Source of the DNA: Paracoccus luteus
GTDB lineage: Bacteria; Pseudomonadota; Alphaproteobacteria; Rhodobacterales; Rhodobacteraceae
Direction of reading: 5' to 3'
Assembly: GCF_004522155.1 (NCBI RefSeq)
Contig: NZ_SDEA01000002.1
Span: forward strand, 124,001 to 188,000
Length of the DNA: 64,000 bases
Under the pieces are notes generated by a model that saw nothing but the letters and a program-made list of their open reading frames with translations, was not told the DNA's origin and searched no databases. Below, piece by piece: positions 1-8,037 of this stretch (positions are counted from its first letter, which is position 1; each line of letters begins with the position of its first letter). The translations under genes were made by a program, and so were the position numbers.

Positions 1-507
1 CACGCCGGGGCGCGTCCGCAGCACCTGCGCATAGCGCGTGGGAAAACGCTCGACATATTCGCGCAGCGGCGGGCGCGGGCCGACAAAGCTCATGTCGCCG
101 CGCAGGATGTTGAACAGCTGCGGCAGCTCGTCGATGCGGGTGCGGCGCAGGAACCGGCCAAAGGGCGTGATGCGCCAGTGCTTGTGCGCGCCGGTGGCCC
201 CGGAATCGACGTCGGTCAACGTCATGGTGCGGAACTTGAGCAGCCGGAACGGCTGCCCCGGCGCGCGCATCCGGTCCGAGACGTAGAACACCGGCCGCCC
301 CTGCACCAGCAGCAGCGCGGCCGCCACCGACCCGATCACGACCGACAGCGGCACCAGCAGGAACAGCGCAAAGCCGACGTCGAACAGCCGCTTTCCGACG
401 GACATCCCGGTGCGCCGGGCCCGCGCGCCCGACCGGAATCCGCGTGACCGCGCCAAGCCCCCAAGCTCGGCCGATTTCAGCGTTTCCCAGTCGTGGTGGA
501 TTGTCAC
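1..507 (-). CDS. Sugar transferase (polyprenyl glycosylphosphotransferase), C-terminus cut off
   Basis: Bacterial sugar transferase of the WbaP/ExoY type, which moves a sugar-1-phosphate onto undecaprenyl phosphate at the inner membrane to start an exopolysaccharide or O-unit. Seen: KRLFDVGFALFLLVPLSVV, a membrane segment with the family's KRxFD opening, then LLKFRTM, then RIDELPQLFNILRGDMSFVG and GPRP, the family's catalytic core. The frame is open from GTG at 507 to the window edge (169 codons). An ATG at 405 just before the KRLFDV motif is an equally good start. The last part of the protein lies outside the window. The polymer it initiates cannot be told from this fragment. Confidence 0.88.
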   Translation of the reverse strand, partial: MTIHHDWETLKSAELGGLARSRGFRSGARARRTGMSVGKRLFDVGFALFLLVPLSVVIGSVAAALLLVQGRPVFYVSDRMRAPGQPFRLLKFRTMTLTDVDSGATGAHKHWRITPFGRFLRRTRIDELPQLFNILRGDMSFVGPRPPLREYVERFPTRYAQVLRTRPGV

Positions 508-681
508 GTGTGGCACCTTGGCTTGCTGCGGCGCGCCGTCGGTCGGGCAGCAGTCGAATTATCACGGTTGACGCTGCAAGCCAACGCTGCGTCATGAGAT
601 TTTCTTTCCCCTTGTCGGTTTTCCGCCGATTTGACAGGCTGCGCCGGTCTGTCGATGCGACGGGTGTTGCCGGGAAGTGAC

Positions 682-1137
682 ATGCGCAAGTTTCTGGTCG
701 TGCTGGATGACAGCCGCGAATGCCTGAACGCCATCCGCTTTGCAGCGCTGCGGGCGGCGCGGACCGGCGGCGCGGTGCAGGTGCTGTCCGTCATTCCCGC
801 CGACGAGATCCAGCACGGCTTCGGGGTGGCCGAGGTCATGCGGGCCGAGGCGCGCGAGCGGATCGAGGCGCATTTCGAGGTCTTTGCCAAGTGGATGCGC
901 GACCGCCCGGGGGTCGAGCCCGAGCTGATCGTGCGCGAGGGCGACCCTTGCGCCGAGCTGATGGCCCAGATGTCCGAAGACCCCGAGATCGCCGTCGTGG
1001 TGCTGGCCGCCTCGACCGAAACGACCGGGCCGGGGCCGCTGATCACGCGGCTGCTGCGCGACATGTCGTCGCTGCCCTGCCCGCTGACCATCGTTCCGGG
1101 CGACATTTCCCGCGAAAGGCTGGAACAGATCACCTGA
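682..1137 (+). CDS. Universal stress protein (UspA family)
   Basis: A 151-residue single-domain USP. Seen: the opening MRKFLVVLDDS with the conserved Asp of the nucleotide pocket, a mid-protein VREGDPCAEL, and a C-terminal segment ending LTIVPGDIS that matches the last strand. The usual ATP-binding G-2x-G-9x-G-(S/T) is only loosely present (ASTETTGPGPLITRLL), so ATP binding is uncertain. The start at 682 is chosen because homologous proteins begin with the MxKFLVVxD strand and GGGAAG lies just upstream; an ATG at 631 would add an unconvincing extension. Role beyond general stress response is not evident. Confidence 0.85.
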   Translation: MRKFLVVLDDSRECLNAIRFAALRAARTGGAVQVLSVIPADEIQHGFGVAEVMRAEARERIEAHFEVFAKWMRDRPGVEPELIVREGDPCAELMAQMSEDPEIAVVVLAASTETTGPGPLITRLLRDMSSLPCPLTIVPGDISRERLEQIT

Positions 1138-1210
1138 GGGCCCGGGGGGCCGCGCATCTTGACTTTGCACCCCCCCGACAACCATATCCTTGGCGTATCA
1201 GGAGCGTGCG

Positions 1211-1777
1211 ATGTTCATCCAGACCGAGACGACGCCGAACCCGGCGACGCTGAAATTCCTGCCCGGAGAGACCGTGCTGGACAGCGGGACGGCCGATTTC
1301 CCCACCGCCGAGGCCGGGACCGCCAGCCCCCTGGCCGCGCGGCTGTTTGCGGTTCCCGGCGTGGCCGGGGTGTTCCTTGGGTCGGATTTCGTCACCGTCA
1401 CCAAGACCGACGCCGCGATGTGGGACCAGATCAAGCCGTCGATCCTGGGCGCGATCATGGAACATTACCAGTCGGGCCAGCCGGCGCTTGCGGACGGCGG
1501 CACCGCGCAGGCGGGCGGCGGCCATGCGGCCCACAGCGGCCCCGATGCGGAAATCGTGGACCAGATCAAGGAACTGCTGGACACCCGCGTCCGCCCGGCG
1601 GTGGCGCAGGACGGCGGCGACATCACCTTTCACGGCTTTGACCGGGGCGTCGTCTATCTGCACATGCAGGGCGCCTGCGCCGGCTGCCCCTCGTCCACGC
1701 TGACGCTGAAGATGGGGATCGAGAACCTGCTGCGCCACTATATCCCCGAGGTGGTCGAGGTTCGCCCTGTCGCCTGA
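1211..1777 (+). CDS. nfuA: NfuA/NifU-type Fe-S scaffold protein
   Basis: Carries Fe-S clusters from the assembly machinery to target apoproteins in the cytoplasm. Seen: an N-terminal Nfu_N domain opening MFIQTETTPNPATLKFLPG, a Gly/Ala-rich linker near residues 95-110, then the NifU-like domain with CAGC (CxxC) that coordinates a bridging [4Fe-4S] cluster. The 188-residue length is normal for alphaproteobacterial Nfu. The start at 1211 follows GGAG at 1200-1203; an in-frame start at 1190 lacks a ribosome site. It directly precedes tsaB and rimI on the same strand. Confidence 0.93.
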   Translation: MFIQTETTPNPATLKFLPGETVLDSGTADFPTAEAGTASPLAARLFAVPGVAGVFLGSDFVTVTKTDAAMWDQIKPSILGAIMEHYQSGQPALADGGTAQAGGGHAAHSGPDAEIVDQIKELLDTRVRPAVAQDGGDITFHGFDRGVVYLHMQGACAGCPSSTLTLKMGIENLLRHYIPEVVEVRPVA

Positions 1778-1802
1778 GGCCGCGCCGGACGCGGCCGCAT
1801 CG

Positions 1803-2666
1803 CTGACCCTGGGCTTTGACACGTCGGCCGCGCATTGCGCGGCCGCGTTGGTGTCGGGCGGCCGGGTTCTGGCCGAGTGCCGCGAACCGATGACCCGCGG
1901 CCAGGCCGAGCGCCTGTTCCCGCTGATCCAGGACATGCTGGCGCGCAGCGGCCACGGCTGGTCCGACCTGACCGCCATCGGCGTGGGCGTCGGTCCGGGC
2001 AATTTCACCGGCGTCCGCATCTCGGTCGCCGCCGCGCGCGGGCTGGCGCTGTCGCTGGGCATCCCCGCCGTCGGGGTCACGACGACCGAAGCCGCTGCGC
2101 TGGACCTGCCCCGCCCCTGCCGCGTGGTGGTGCCGCTGCGCGGCGACGAGGTGCTGTGGCAGGATTTCGCGGCCGTGGACGCGCATGCGGACAGGCGCGA
2201 GGAAAGACATGCGGACGGGCGCGCGGTCGCAGCCGGTCCGTCGGTCGCTCCACCGCATCCGGCAGGTCGCGCGGGCGATGCGACGGGCGGGCACGGTGCA
2301 GCCGGTGCAGCCGATCCGTCGGTCGCTCCGCTGCATCCGGCAGGTCGAGCGGGCGATGCGACGGGCGGGCACGGCGCGGCCGGTGCGCAGCGCGATCCCG
2401 GCCCGACCGGCACGGGCGCGATGGGGGCGCCGGGCGGTGACGCCGGTTCCGCGCCCGGGGCGCCCGGTCCTGCGCAAAGCCGCCGGGACGACCTGCCCCC
2501 CGGCCCGCCCCCGTCCCTGCCGCTGTGGCCGCCGGCCGCCGCCATCGCCCTGCTGGCCGAACGGCTGGCCGCCGAGGGCCGCCCGCTGCCCCGCCCCGCG
2601 CCGGTCTATCTGCGCGCGGCCGATGCCGCCCCGCCGCGCGACGCGGCCCCGCCGTTGCTGCCGTGA
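1803..2666 (+). CDS. tsaB: tRNA threonylcarbamoyladenosine biosynthesis protein TsaB
   Basis: TsaB, partner of TsaD/TsaE in making t6A37 on ANN-decoding tRNAs. Seen: LTLGFDTSAAHCAAAL, the ASKHA-fold opening of TsaB, and GVGVGPGNFTGVRIS, the family's signature. No ATG or GTG is in frame near the expected start. CTG at 1803 begins right at the conserved strand, CTG at 1767 would overlap nfuA by 11 bases, and TTG at 1848 would cut into the conserved fold. The start is therefore unresolved. The second half is unlike normal TsaB: from about residue 120 it is a Gly/Ala/Pro/His-rich stretch with a 78-base tandem duplication. It resumes a TsaB-like tail (ALLAERLAAEGRPLP, PVYLRAADA). Its stop overlaps the rimI start (GTGA). 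Confidence 0.86.
   Translation: MTLGFDTSAAHCAAALVSGGRVLAECREPMTRGQAERLFPLIQDMLARSGHGWSDLTAIGVGVGPGNFTGVRISVAAARGLALSLGIPAVGVTTTEAAALDLPRPCRVVVPLRGDEVLWQDFAAVDAHADRREERHADGRAVAAGPSVAPPHPAGRAGDATGGHGAAGAADPSVAPLHPAGRAGDATGGHGAAGAQRDPGPTGTGAMGAPGGDAGSAPGAPGPAQSRRDDLPPGPPPSLPLWPPAAAIALLAERLAAEGRPLPRPAPVYLRAADAAPPRDAAPPLLP
2237..2392 (+). repeat. 78-bp in-frame tandem duplication inside tsaB
   Basis: Two adjacent copies (2237-2314 and 2315-2392) share a start of TCCGTCGGTCGCTCC and about 90% identity. Each encodes 26 residues of the form PSVAPxHPAGRAGDATGGHG. The unit is a multiple of three, so the reading frame survives. It lies in a low-complexity segment where TsaB homologues have an ordinary linker. 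Confidence 0.85.
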
Positions 2667-3112
2667 CGCCGCAGGAACTTGCCGCGCTGCACGCCCGCTG
2701 CTTCGTCCATCCGCCACCCTGGCCGGCCGCGGCCTTCGCCGGGCTGCTTTCCTCGCCCGGCGTGTTCCTGCTGACCCATCCGCCGGGCGACGCGCCCGGG
2801 TGCGCAGGCTTCCTGCTGGGCCGGGCCGCCGCGGGAGAGGCCGAGATCCTGACCCTGGCCGTCGATCCCGCGTCCCGCCGCGCCGGGGCGGGCCGCGCGC
2901 TGGTCGCGGCCTTCGCGGCCGAAGCCTGCCGCCGTGGCGCCGAGACCGCCTTTCTCGAGGTCGCGTCGGACAACGCCGCGGCGCTTTCGCTCTACGCCCG
3001 GGCGGGTTGGCAGGTCGCGGGCCGCCGCCGCGCATATTACGCGCCCGGCATCGACGCGCTGGTCATGCGCCAGCCGATCGACCCTGCGGCAGTCGCGGAC
3101 CGGGCAGTCTGA
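2663..3112 (+). CDS. rimI: Ribosomal-protein-alanine N-acetyltransferase RimI (GNAT)
   Basis: A 149-residue GNAT acetyltransferase in the genomic position typical of RimI, right after tsaB. Seen: the acetyl-CoA strand and loop EILTLAVDPASRRAGAGRAL (the R/Q-x-x-G-x-G/A motif as RRAGAG), then FLEVASDNAAALSLYARAGW, the hallmark RimI segment with the catalytic-region N and Y, then RRAYYAPG and a C-terminal LVMRQ strand. GTG at 2663 overlaps the tsaB stop and fits the protein's start (VTPQELAAL). It probably acetylates the N-terminal alanine of S18, though RimI-like enzymes have wider targets. Confidence 0.87.
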   Translation: MTPQELAALHARCFVHPPPWPAAAFAGLLSSPGVFLLTHPPGDAPGCAGFLLGRAAAGEAEILTLAVDPASRRAGAGRALVAAFAAEACRRGAETAFLEVASDNAAALSLYARAGWQVAGRRRAYYAPGIDALVMRQPIDPAAVADRAV

Positions 3113-3261
3113 CGGGCCGCCGCCCGCAGCGGCATCCGAAAGACCCCGGACCCGCGCCCCGACGGCGCGAGAGACCCGGCGCGCGCAACCATCCGCGCGC
3201 GCAGGCCCGCCCTGGCCATGCATCGGCCCGCGGCGACCTTTGCGCTGGGCCAGCCCCCGGA

Positions 3262-4137
3262 TCATGGCTGATACCCCCGCACCAGCGCGGCCGCGACCAG
3301 CCCCCAGCCATCGACGGCGACAAAGAACGCCAGCTTGAACGGCAGCGCGACCACCGTGGGCGGCACCATCATCATGCCCATCGACATCAGCACCGCCGAC
3401 ACCACCAGGTCGATGATCAGGAACGGCAGCGAGACCATGAACCCGATGGCAAAGGCGCGCTGGATCTCGGACAGCATGAAGGCCGGGACCAGCAGCGACA
3501 GCGGCGCGGCGTCGGGGTCCATGCGGTTCGGAACGGCCGGGTCGGCGCCGCCGATCCCGGGGGGCGCGACCTCGGCCAGCGCGCCCAGCGTGTCGGGCGA
3601 GGTGCGCCCGGCCATGAAATCGCGGAACGGCGGGATGCCGCGGTCGAACGCCTCGGCCAGGGTGATCTCGCCCGATTGCAGCGGCGCGCCGGCCCGCTGC
3701 CACGCATCGCGCAGCACGGGGTCCATCACATACCACGACAGGAACAGCGCCAGGCTGACGATCAGCATGTTGGGCGGCGACTGCTGCAATCCGATGGACT
3801 GGCGCAGGATCGACAGCACCGTGACGACAAAGGGAAAACACGTCACCATGATCGCGATCCCGGGCGCCAGCGACAGCAGCGTCAGCCCCGCGACCAGCAG
3901 GATGGCGTTGTCGCCCAAGCCGTTCAGGGCAGCCCCGGCATCGCCGACCTGCGCCGCGGCAGGCCCGGCCAGGGCCAGCAGCGACGCGGCAAGCGCGGCG
4001 GCCAACCGGCCGGGGCGCAGGCGCGGGGCCGACTGCGGCAAGTCCCGGACACCCGGCCCCGCAGACGCGGCGCGCGCCTCGCCGCGACGGGCGTCCGGCC
4101 ATGCGTCTCCGCGCCGCCGAAGTCGCGCGGCCGTCAT
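3262..4137 (-). CDS. fliP: Flagellar type III export protein FliP
   Basis: A core membrane component of the flagellar export gate, forming the FliP5FliQ4FliR1 pore. Seen: a signal-type N-terminus (LAAALAASLLALAGPAAAQ), then LTLLSLAPGIAIMVTCFPFVVTVLSILRQ (the FliP signature region spans this stretch), a periplasmic loop, and two C-terminal membrane helices (GFMVSLPFLIIDLVVSAVL; PFKLAFFVAVDGWGLV). The 291-residue length is normal. ATG at 4137 overlaps the fliN stop by four bases. It is the last gene of the leftward fliF-fliH-fliN-fliP run. Confidence 0.95.
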   Translation of the reverse strand: MTAARLRRRGDAWPDARRGEARAASAGPGVRDLPQSAPRLRPGRLAAALAASLLALAGPAAAQVGDAGAALNGLGDNAILLVAGLTLLSLAPGIAIMVTCFPFVVTVLSILRQSIGLQQSPPNMLIVSLALFLSWYVMDPVLRDAWQRAGAPLQSGEITLAEAFDRGIPPFRDFMAGRTSPDTLGALAEVAPPGIGGADPAVPNRMDPDAAPLSLLVPAFMLSEIQRAFAIGFMVSLPFLIIDLVVSAVLMSMGMMMVPPTVVALPFKLAFFVAVDGWGLVAAALVRGYQP

Positions 4138-4397
4138 CCGCGCGGGGCCGGGCCGAGGATGCGCACGGCAAGCCGTCCGTCGCCGCTGCCGTCGTCGACC
4201 AGCTCGCCCCGCGCCACGATCCTTTCGCCGATGCAGATGTCGACGCCGTCGCCAACCTCGTGGTCCAGCGGCAGCACGTCGTCGGGCCGCAGCGCCCCCA
4301 GTTCCGCCACGGACAGCCGGATGCGGCCCAGCCTGATGGTGATCTCGACCTGGATGTGGTCCGTCGAGATAAGGCTTGCGACCTCGTCCATCCTCAC
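4134..4397 (-). CDS. fliN: Flagellar motor switch protein FliN
   Basis: An 87-residue SpoA-domain protein of the C-ring. Seen: the FliN pattern VEITIRLGRIRLSVAELGAL, then DVLPLDHEVGDGVDICIGER and ARGELV. It starts at GTG 4397, overlapping the fliH stop (GTGA); an internal ATG at residue 3 is the alternative. It is at the short end for FliN and lacks the N-terminal tail found in enterobacterial FliN, which is common in alphaproteobacteria. With FliF and FliH it assembles the switch complex and docks export substrates. Confidence 0.9.
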   Translation of the reverse strand: MRMDEVASLISTDHIQVEITIRLGRIRLSVAELGALRPDDVLPLDHEVGDGVDICIGERIVARGELVDDGSGDGRLAVRILGPAPRG

Positions 4398-4951
4398 GCT
4401 CCCTCGATGAATTCTGACAAAAGCTGCCGCAGCTCCTGCGCCGCCGATTGCTGGTCAAAGGCGATGACGCCGCCCGTGACGCGGGCCTCGGCGGTGCCGG
4501 GCGGGCCGCTGTCATCGACGGCCAGCCCGGTCAGCCCGGCGCGCTCGGCGCAGGCCGCGACAAAGGGGGCCAGGTCCGGGCCGCAGCGCACCACCCCCTG
4601 CAAGGGTCGCGCCGTGTCGGCCAGTCGCGTCAGTTCCTGCAGCAGCGCCGACTGCAGCCGCGCGCGCGCCACGGCCGGCAGGGCGCCGGCGACCAGCGCG
4701 TCCAGCACCGGGGCCAGCGACTGCACGGCGGCGCGGCGTTCGCCGGCCCGATCGGCGTCATGGCGCGCCAGCGCCGCCTGCATCCCGGCCAGCTCGGCGA
4801 TCAGCCGTTCGGTCGCGTCCTGCCGGGCGGCCTCCGCGCCCTCGGCCAGGCCGCGGGCATGGGCCGCGTCCAGGTCGGCCGGCCCGAACCGCGGCACCGG
4901 CTGGGCCTGTTCCCGCGCGCGGTCGAAACGTTCCAGCTGCAGCAGCATCAC
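4394..4951 (-). CDS. fliH: FliH-like flagellar export regulator
   Basis: A 185-residue, Ala-rich, largely helical protein between fliF and fliN. FliH is the peripheral-stalk-like regulator of the export ATPase FliI. Sequence identity to well-studied FliH is low, so the call rests on position, length, the long helical N-terminal half (AARQDATERLIAELAGMQAAL) and a compact C-terminal half (VRCGPDLAPFVAACAERAGL). The start is GTG 4951 or ATG 4948, both overlapping the fliF stop. A generic flagellar assembly protein is the alternative reading. Confidence 0.72.
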   Translation of the reverse strand: MMLLQLERFDRAREQAQPVPRFGPADLDAAHARGLAEGAEAARQDATERLIAELAGMQAALARHDADRAGERRAAVQSLAPVLDALVAGALPAVARARLQSALLQELTRLADTARPLQGVVRCGPDLAPFVAACAERAGLTGLAVDDSGPPGTAEARVTGGVIAFDQQSAAQELRQLLSEFIEGA

Positions 4952-6537
4952 GCGTTTTCCTTTTGCTCGATCCAGCCGGAGAGGACGCGCAGGCTGTCGT
5001 CATGACGCTCTCGCATCAGCTCGCGCAGCCGCGCCACGGGGTCCGCGACGGTCGGCCCGGCAAAGTCGAAATCGGGCATGTTCATCGACAGCGCCGGCAG
5101 CGCCAGGCCCGAGTCCCCGGCGGCCGCAGCCTGCGGCGCCGCAAGCATCGCGGGCATCGGGCCGGTCCCCGGCCCCGAGATGTCCAGCATCGCCGGCGCA
5201 GCCCCCGCCTGCGCCCGCGCCTTCAGGATGGGGCGCAGCACCAGCATCGCCAGCGCCAGCGCGAACAGCCCGACCAGCGCCAGCCGCGCCAGGTCGTTCA
5301 GCGCCAGACGGTCTATCAGGCCGCCTTGGGATGCGGCGGTGCCGCCCTCGCCCAGCGCCGCGAAGGGCAGCGATTTGACCGTGATCACATCGCCCCGGCT
5401 TTCGTCGAAGCCGACGGCCGACGCGACCAGCTCGCGCAGCGATTCCAGCTCGGCCTCGCCCCGGGGCACCAGCGTCGGGGTGCCGTCGGAGCTGGCCCCG
5501 GCCGTGCCGTTGACCAGCACCGCGACCGTCAGCCGGCGCGTCGCCCCGGGCTGGCGCACGATCTCGCGCGTGACCTTGCTGACCTCATAGTTCTGGCGCT
5601 GCCGGGTTTCCGAACTCGCGGTCTTGCTCTGCTCGCCCGCCGCCGGCTGCCCCTCGGGCAGGTTCGACGCCGCCGTGACCGCGCCGGGGTCGCTGTTGGT
5701 CGACTGGTCCGAGGTCTCCTCGTTTTCCTGCGAGATCAGCGCCCGTTCCCTGGGATCAAAGCGCTGTTCGGTCATCTGTTCGGTTTCGGTGACCAGGTCC
5801 AGGTTCAGCTCGACGATGGCGTTGCCCGGCCCGACATGCGGTTCCAGGATGCGTTCGACGTTGCGCTTGATCTCGGCCGCGCGGTCGGCGCTGGCGATTT
5901 CGTCGCCGGTGGACACCACGCCGCGGGCGCTGTCGATGACCTTGACGCGGTCGGCGTCCATCCCCGGCACGCCCGAGGCGATCAGGAACTGCAGCGAGCG
6001 GGCCTGCCTGGCATCCAGCGCCGATCCGTCCGTGACCACCGTGACCGAGGCGGAACCCGCCTCGCTGCGGCGATAGCCGCGGCTGGGCGGAACCGCGATG
6101 TGGACGCGCGCGGACCTGATCTGCGGCACGGCCAGGATGGTGCGCGCCAGCTCGCCCTCCTTGGCGCGCCAATAGGCCGCGTCGAACATCTGCGAGGTCG
6201 TGCCGAACCCCGACATCCCGTCCAGCAGCTCGTATCCCGCGCTGCCCGCCGCCGGCAGCCCCTCGCCCGCCAGCGTCATCCGCAGCCGGTCGCGCTGGGC
6301 GGCATCGACCCAGATCGCGTCGCCGCGGATTTCCGACGCGACCCCGGTCTTGTCCAGCGCGGCCATGACCTCGCCCGCCTGCGCGCCGTCCAGCCCGGAA
6401 TACAGCAGCGCCATCGAGGTGCGGTTGCCCAGCCACGCGAACGCCGCGATGCCCAGGAACGTGACCATGAATGCGGCCACAAGCGCCTGTTTCTGTCCTG
6501 CCGTGCGGTCCTTCCAGTAGTCGGCCAGCTTCTGCAT
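4948..6537 (-). CDS. fliF: Flagellar MS-ring protein FliF
   Basis: Builds the inner-membrane MS ring, the base of the basal body. Seen: an N-terminal membrane helix (ALVAAFMVTFLGIAAFAWLG), YsGLDGAQAGEVMAALDKTG, the ring-building motif region, the conserved RVHIAVPPSRGYRR segment, VTREIVRQPGATRRLTVAVL, and a second membrane helix near residue 415 (LARLALVGLFALALAMLVL). A cytoplasmic C-terminus carries the FliG-binding tail. At 529 residues it is near the usual 550. First gene of the leftward operon; GGGGGA precedes the ATG. Confidence 0.95.
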   Translation of the reverse strand: MQKLADYWKDRTAGQKQALVAAFMVTFLGIAAFAWLGNRTSMALLYSGLDGAQAGEVMAALDKTGVASEIRGDAIWVDAAQRDRLRMTLAGEGLPAAGSAGYELLDGMSGFGTTSQMFDAAYWRAKEGELARTILAVPQIRSARVHIAVPPSRGYRRSEAGSASVTVVTDGSALDARQARSLQFLIASGVPGMDADRVKVIDSARGVVSTGDEIASADRAAEIKRNVERILEPHVGPGNAIVELNLDLVTETEQMTEQRFDPRERALISQENEETSDQSTNSDPGAVTAASNLPEGQPAAGEQSKTASSETRQRQNYEVSKVTREIVRQPGATRRLTVAVLVNGTAGASSDGTPTLVPRGEAELESLRELVASAVGFDESRGDVITVKSLPFAALGEGGTAASQGGLIDRLALNDLARLALVGLFALALAMLVLRPILKARAQAGAAPAMLDISGPGTGPMPAMLAAPQAAAAGDSGLALPALSMNMPDFDFAGPTVADPVARLRELMRERHDDSLRVLSGWIEQKENA

Positions 6538-6651
6538 CCGCCATTCCCCCGAATCGCCATTCCTTGACGATGAGGCGGTGATGGCACGGGTCGCGTTAAC
6601 AATCGGTTAGTGCCGGGCTGCTATCCGTTCCCTCGCAAGGCGGAGAATCAG
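6538..6651. promoter_or_regulatory. Divergent flagellar intergenic region
   Basis: A 114-base gap between the divergent fliF and fliL genes that must hold both promoters. The stretch around 6590-6612 (GTTAACAATCGGTTAG) is the only AT-rich part. A TGGCACGG at 6582-6589 resembles the -24 half of a sigma-54 site, but the matching TTGC at -12 is absent. No certain promoter could be drawn. Confidence 0.4.
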
Positions 6652-7137
6652 ATGACCGACATCACGGACCCTTCCGGCGCGGCGCCGCCCCGTTCACGGC
6701 TCGGGCGGCTGCTGCCCGTGCTGATCGCCGCGGCCGCGCTGGCGGGCGGCATGGGCACCACCTATCTGGGACTGTGGTCGCCGATGGCGCTGCTGGCGGG
6801 GGGCGACAAGCCCGCGGACCACGCCGCCCCCGCCGGGCCGGGCGTCGTCTTCGTGGACGTGCCGCGCATCGTGCTGACCATCCCCGGCCCGCGTCCCAAA
6901 AGCCTGGCGCTGACCGCCCTGATCGAGGTCGACCCCGCGTCCGAATCGCAGGCCCGCGCGCTGATGCCGCGGGTGACGGACGCGTTCAACAGCTTCCTGT
7001 CCGACATCGACCCCGCCGCGTTCGAGCGTCGGGGCATACTGGAAATCATCCGTCTGGAACTGGCGACCCGCGCCCGCTTCGTGCTGGGCGACGCGGCGCT
7101 GCGCGACCTGCTGATCACGGAGTTCAGGATACAATGA
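6652..7137 (+). CDS. fliL: Flagellar basal body-associated protein FliL
   Basis: A single-pass inner-membrane protein around the stator, affecting torque. Seen: a cytoplasmic N-terminus with RSRLGRLLPVLIAAAALAGG as the membrane helix, then the stomatin-like periplasmic FliL domain with VVFVDVPRIVLTIPG, a strand that opens most FliL domains, and the closing DLLITEFRIQ. 161 residues. The ATG at 6652 follows CGGAGAATC; an upstream start at 6610 has no ribosome site. It heads the long rightward flagellar operon. Confidence 0.92.
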   Translation: MTDITDPSGAAPPRSRLGRLLPVLIAAAALAGGMGTTYLGLWSPMALLAGGDKPADHAAPAGPGVVFVDVPRIVLTIPGPRPKSLALTALIEVDPASESQARALMPRVTDAFNSFLSDIDPAAFERRGILEIIRLELATRARFVLGDAALRDLLITEFRIQ

Positions 7138-7499
7138 CGCTGGACCTGGCTGTGGACATCGCCCTTGCGGCGTTCGGCGCGGTGCTGGCCGCGTTCTGTT
7201 TCGTGCTGTCGGGGCGGCTGCGGCGGCTGAACGACCTGGAAACGGGCCTTGGCGGCGCCATCGCCGTCATGACCGCCGAGATCAACCGGCTGGAGGCCGC
7301 GATCGGCGCCGCCAAGGCCGAGGCGACGGCGGCCACCAAGGCGCTGGCGACCCAGGTCGAGCGCGCCAAGACCGAACGCGCGCTGTGGACGCTGCACCAG
7401 CAGCAGGGGTCCGCGCGCCGGCCGCTGCGCCGCCGCAGGTCGGCCGAGACCGAGGCCGCAACCGAACACCGCGCGCGGATCGAGGCCGAGCATGTCTAA
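7134..7499 (+). CDS. Small membrane-anchored coiled-coil protein, DUF6468-like
   Basis: A 121-residue protein with one N-terminal membrane helix (IALAAFGAVLAAFCFVLSGR) followed by a long coiled coil (LRRLNDLETGLGGAIAVMTA through KALATQVERAKTERA). It ends in a very basic tail (RRPLRRRRS). Position between fliL and motE in Rhodobacterales flagellar operons matches the family called DUF6468, but I recall this from context and cannot verify it. The start overlaps the fliL stop (ATGA) and its end overlaps motE by eight bases. A structural or stator-associated role is plausible; no function is established. Confidence 0.7.
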   Translation: MTLDLAVDIALAAFGAVLAAFCFVLSGRLRRLNDLETGLGGAIAVMTAEINRLEAAIGAAKAEATAATKALATQVERAKTERALWTLHQQQGSARRPLRRRRSAETEAATEHRARIEAEHV

Positions 7500-8034
7500 G
7501 CCCGTCCTGATCGCCACCGGCCTCGCGCTGGCGGCCGCCGTCGGGCTGCAGGCCGCCCGCGCGCTGGACGTGGACGCGGGCCTGACCGCGCAGGCCGCGC
7601 CCACGGCGCTGCTGGATGGCTGCGGCGACGTCCCCGAGGCGGTCGCCCTAGCCGACAGCCTGCGGCTGCGCGGCATCGCCGTGGACCGCGCGCTGGCGGA
7701 TCTGGACCGCCGCAAGGCCGAGATCGCGGCGGCCGAGGCGCGGCTGAAGACCCGGCTGTTCCAGCTGCGCGAGGCCAGGGCGGCGATGGCGGGCGACACC
7801 GCCGCCCGCCGCGCCGGGGCGGATCTGGGGATCGAGCGGCTGATTTCCGTCTATGACGCGATGAAGCCGGCCGAGGCGGCGACGGTGCTGGCCGCGCTGC
7901 CCCCCGACTTCGCCGCCGAGATCCTGATGCGCGTCCAGCCCGAGACCGGCGCCCGCATCATCGCCGCCGTCGATCCCGGACAGGCGGCGATCCTGACCAC
8001 CCACATGGGCGCCCGGCGCCTTGCGACGGAGTAG
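7492..8034 (+). CDS. MotE-family flagellar motor protein
   Basis: A 180-residue exported protein. Seen: an N-terminal signal or anchor helix (VLIATGLALAAAVGLQAARA), a coiled coil (DRALADLDRRKAEIAAAEAR), and a C-terminal MgtE_N-like domain (VYDAMKPAEAATVLAALPPDF followed by ILMRVQPETGARIIAAVDPG). In alphaproteobacteria MotE acts as a periplasmic chaperone/stabiliser of MotC. No motC or motB is visible in this window. It overlaps the preceding gene and is three bases from motA. Confidence 0.83.
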   Translation: MSKPVLIATGLALAAAVGLQAARALDVDAGLTAQAAPTALLDGCGDVPEAVALADSLRLRGIAVDRALADLDRRKAEIAAAEARLKTRLFQLREARAAMAGDTAARRAGADLGIERLISVYDAMKPAEAATVLAALPPDFAAEILMRVQPETGARIIAAVDPGQAAILTTHMGARRLATE

Positions 8035-8037
8035 GCG

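Noticed and set aside
2185-4410. A 741-codon plus-strand frame over tsaB, rimI and fliP
   Set aside because: Overlaps three recognised genes and translates to Arg/Pro/Gln-rich sequence without motifs.
6582-6600. Sigma-54 promoter (TGGCACGG) for the flagellar operon
   Set aside because: The -12 TTGC element is missing at the correct distance; not listed as a promoter.
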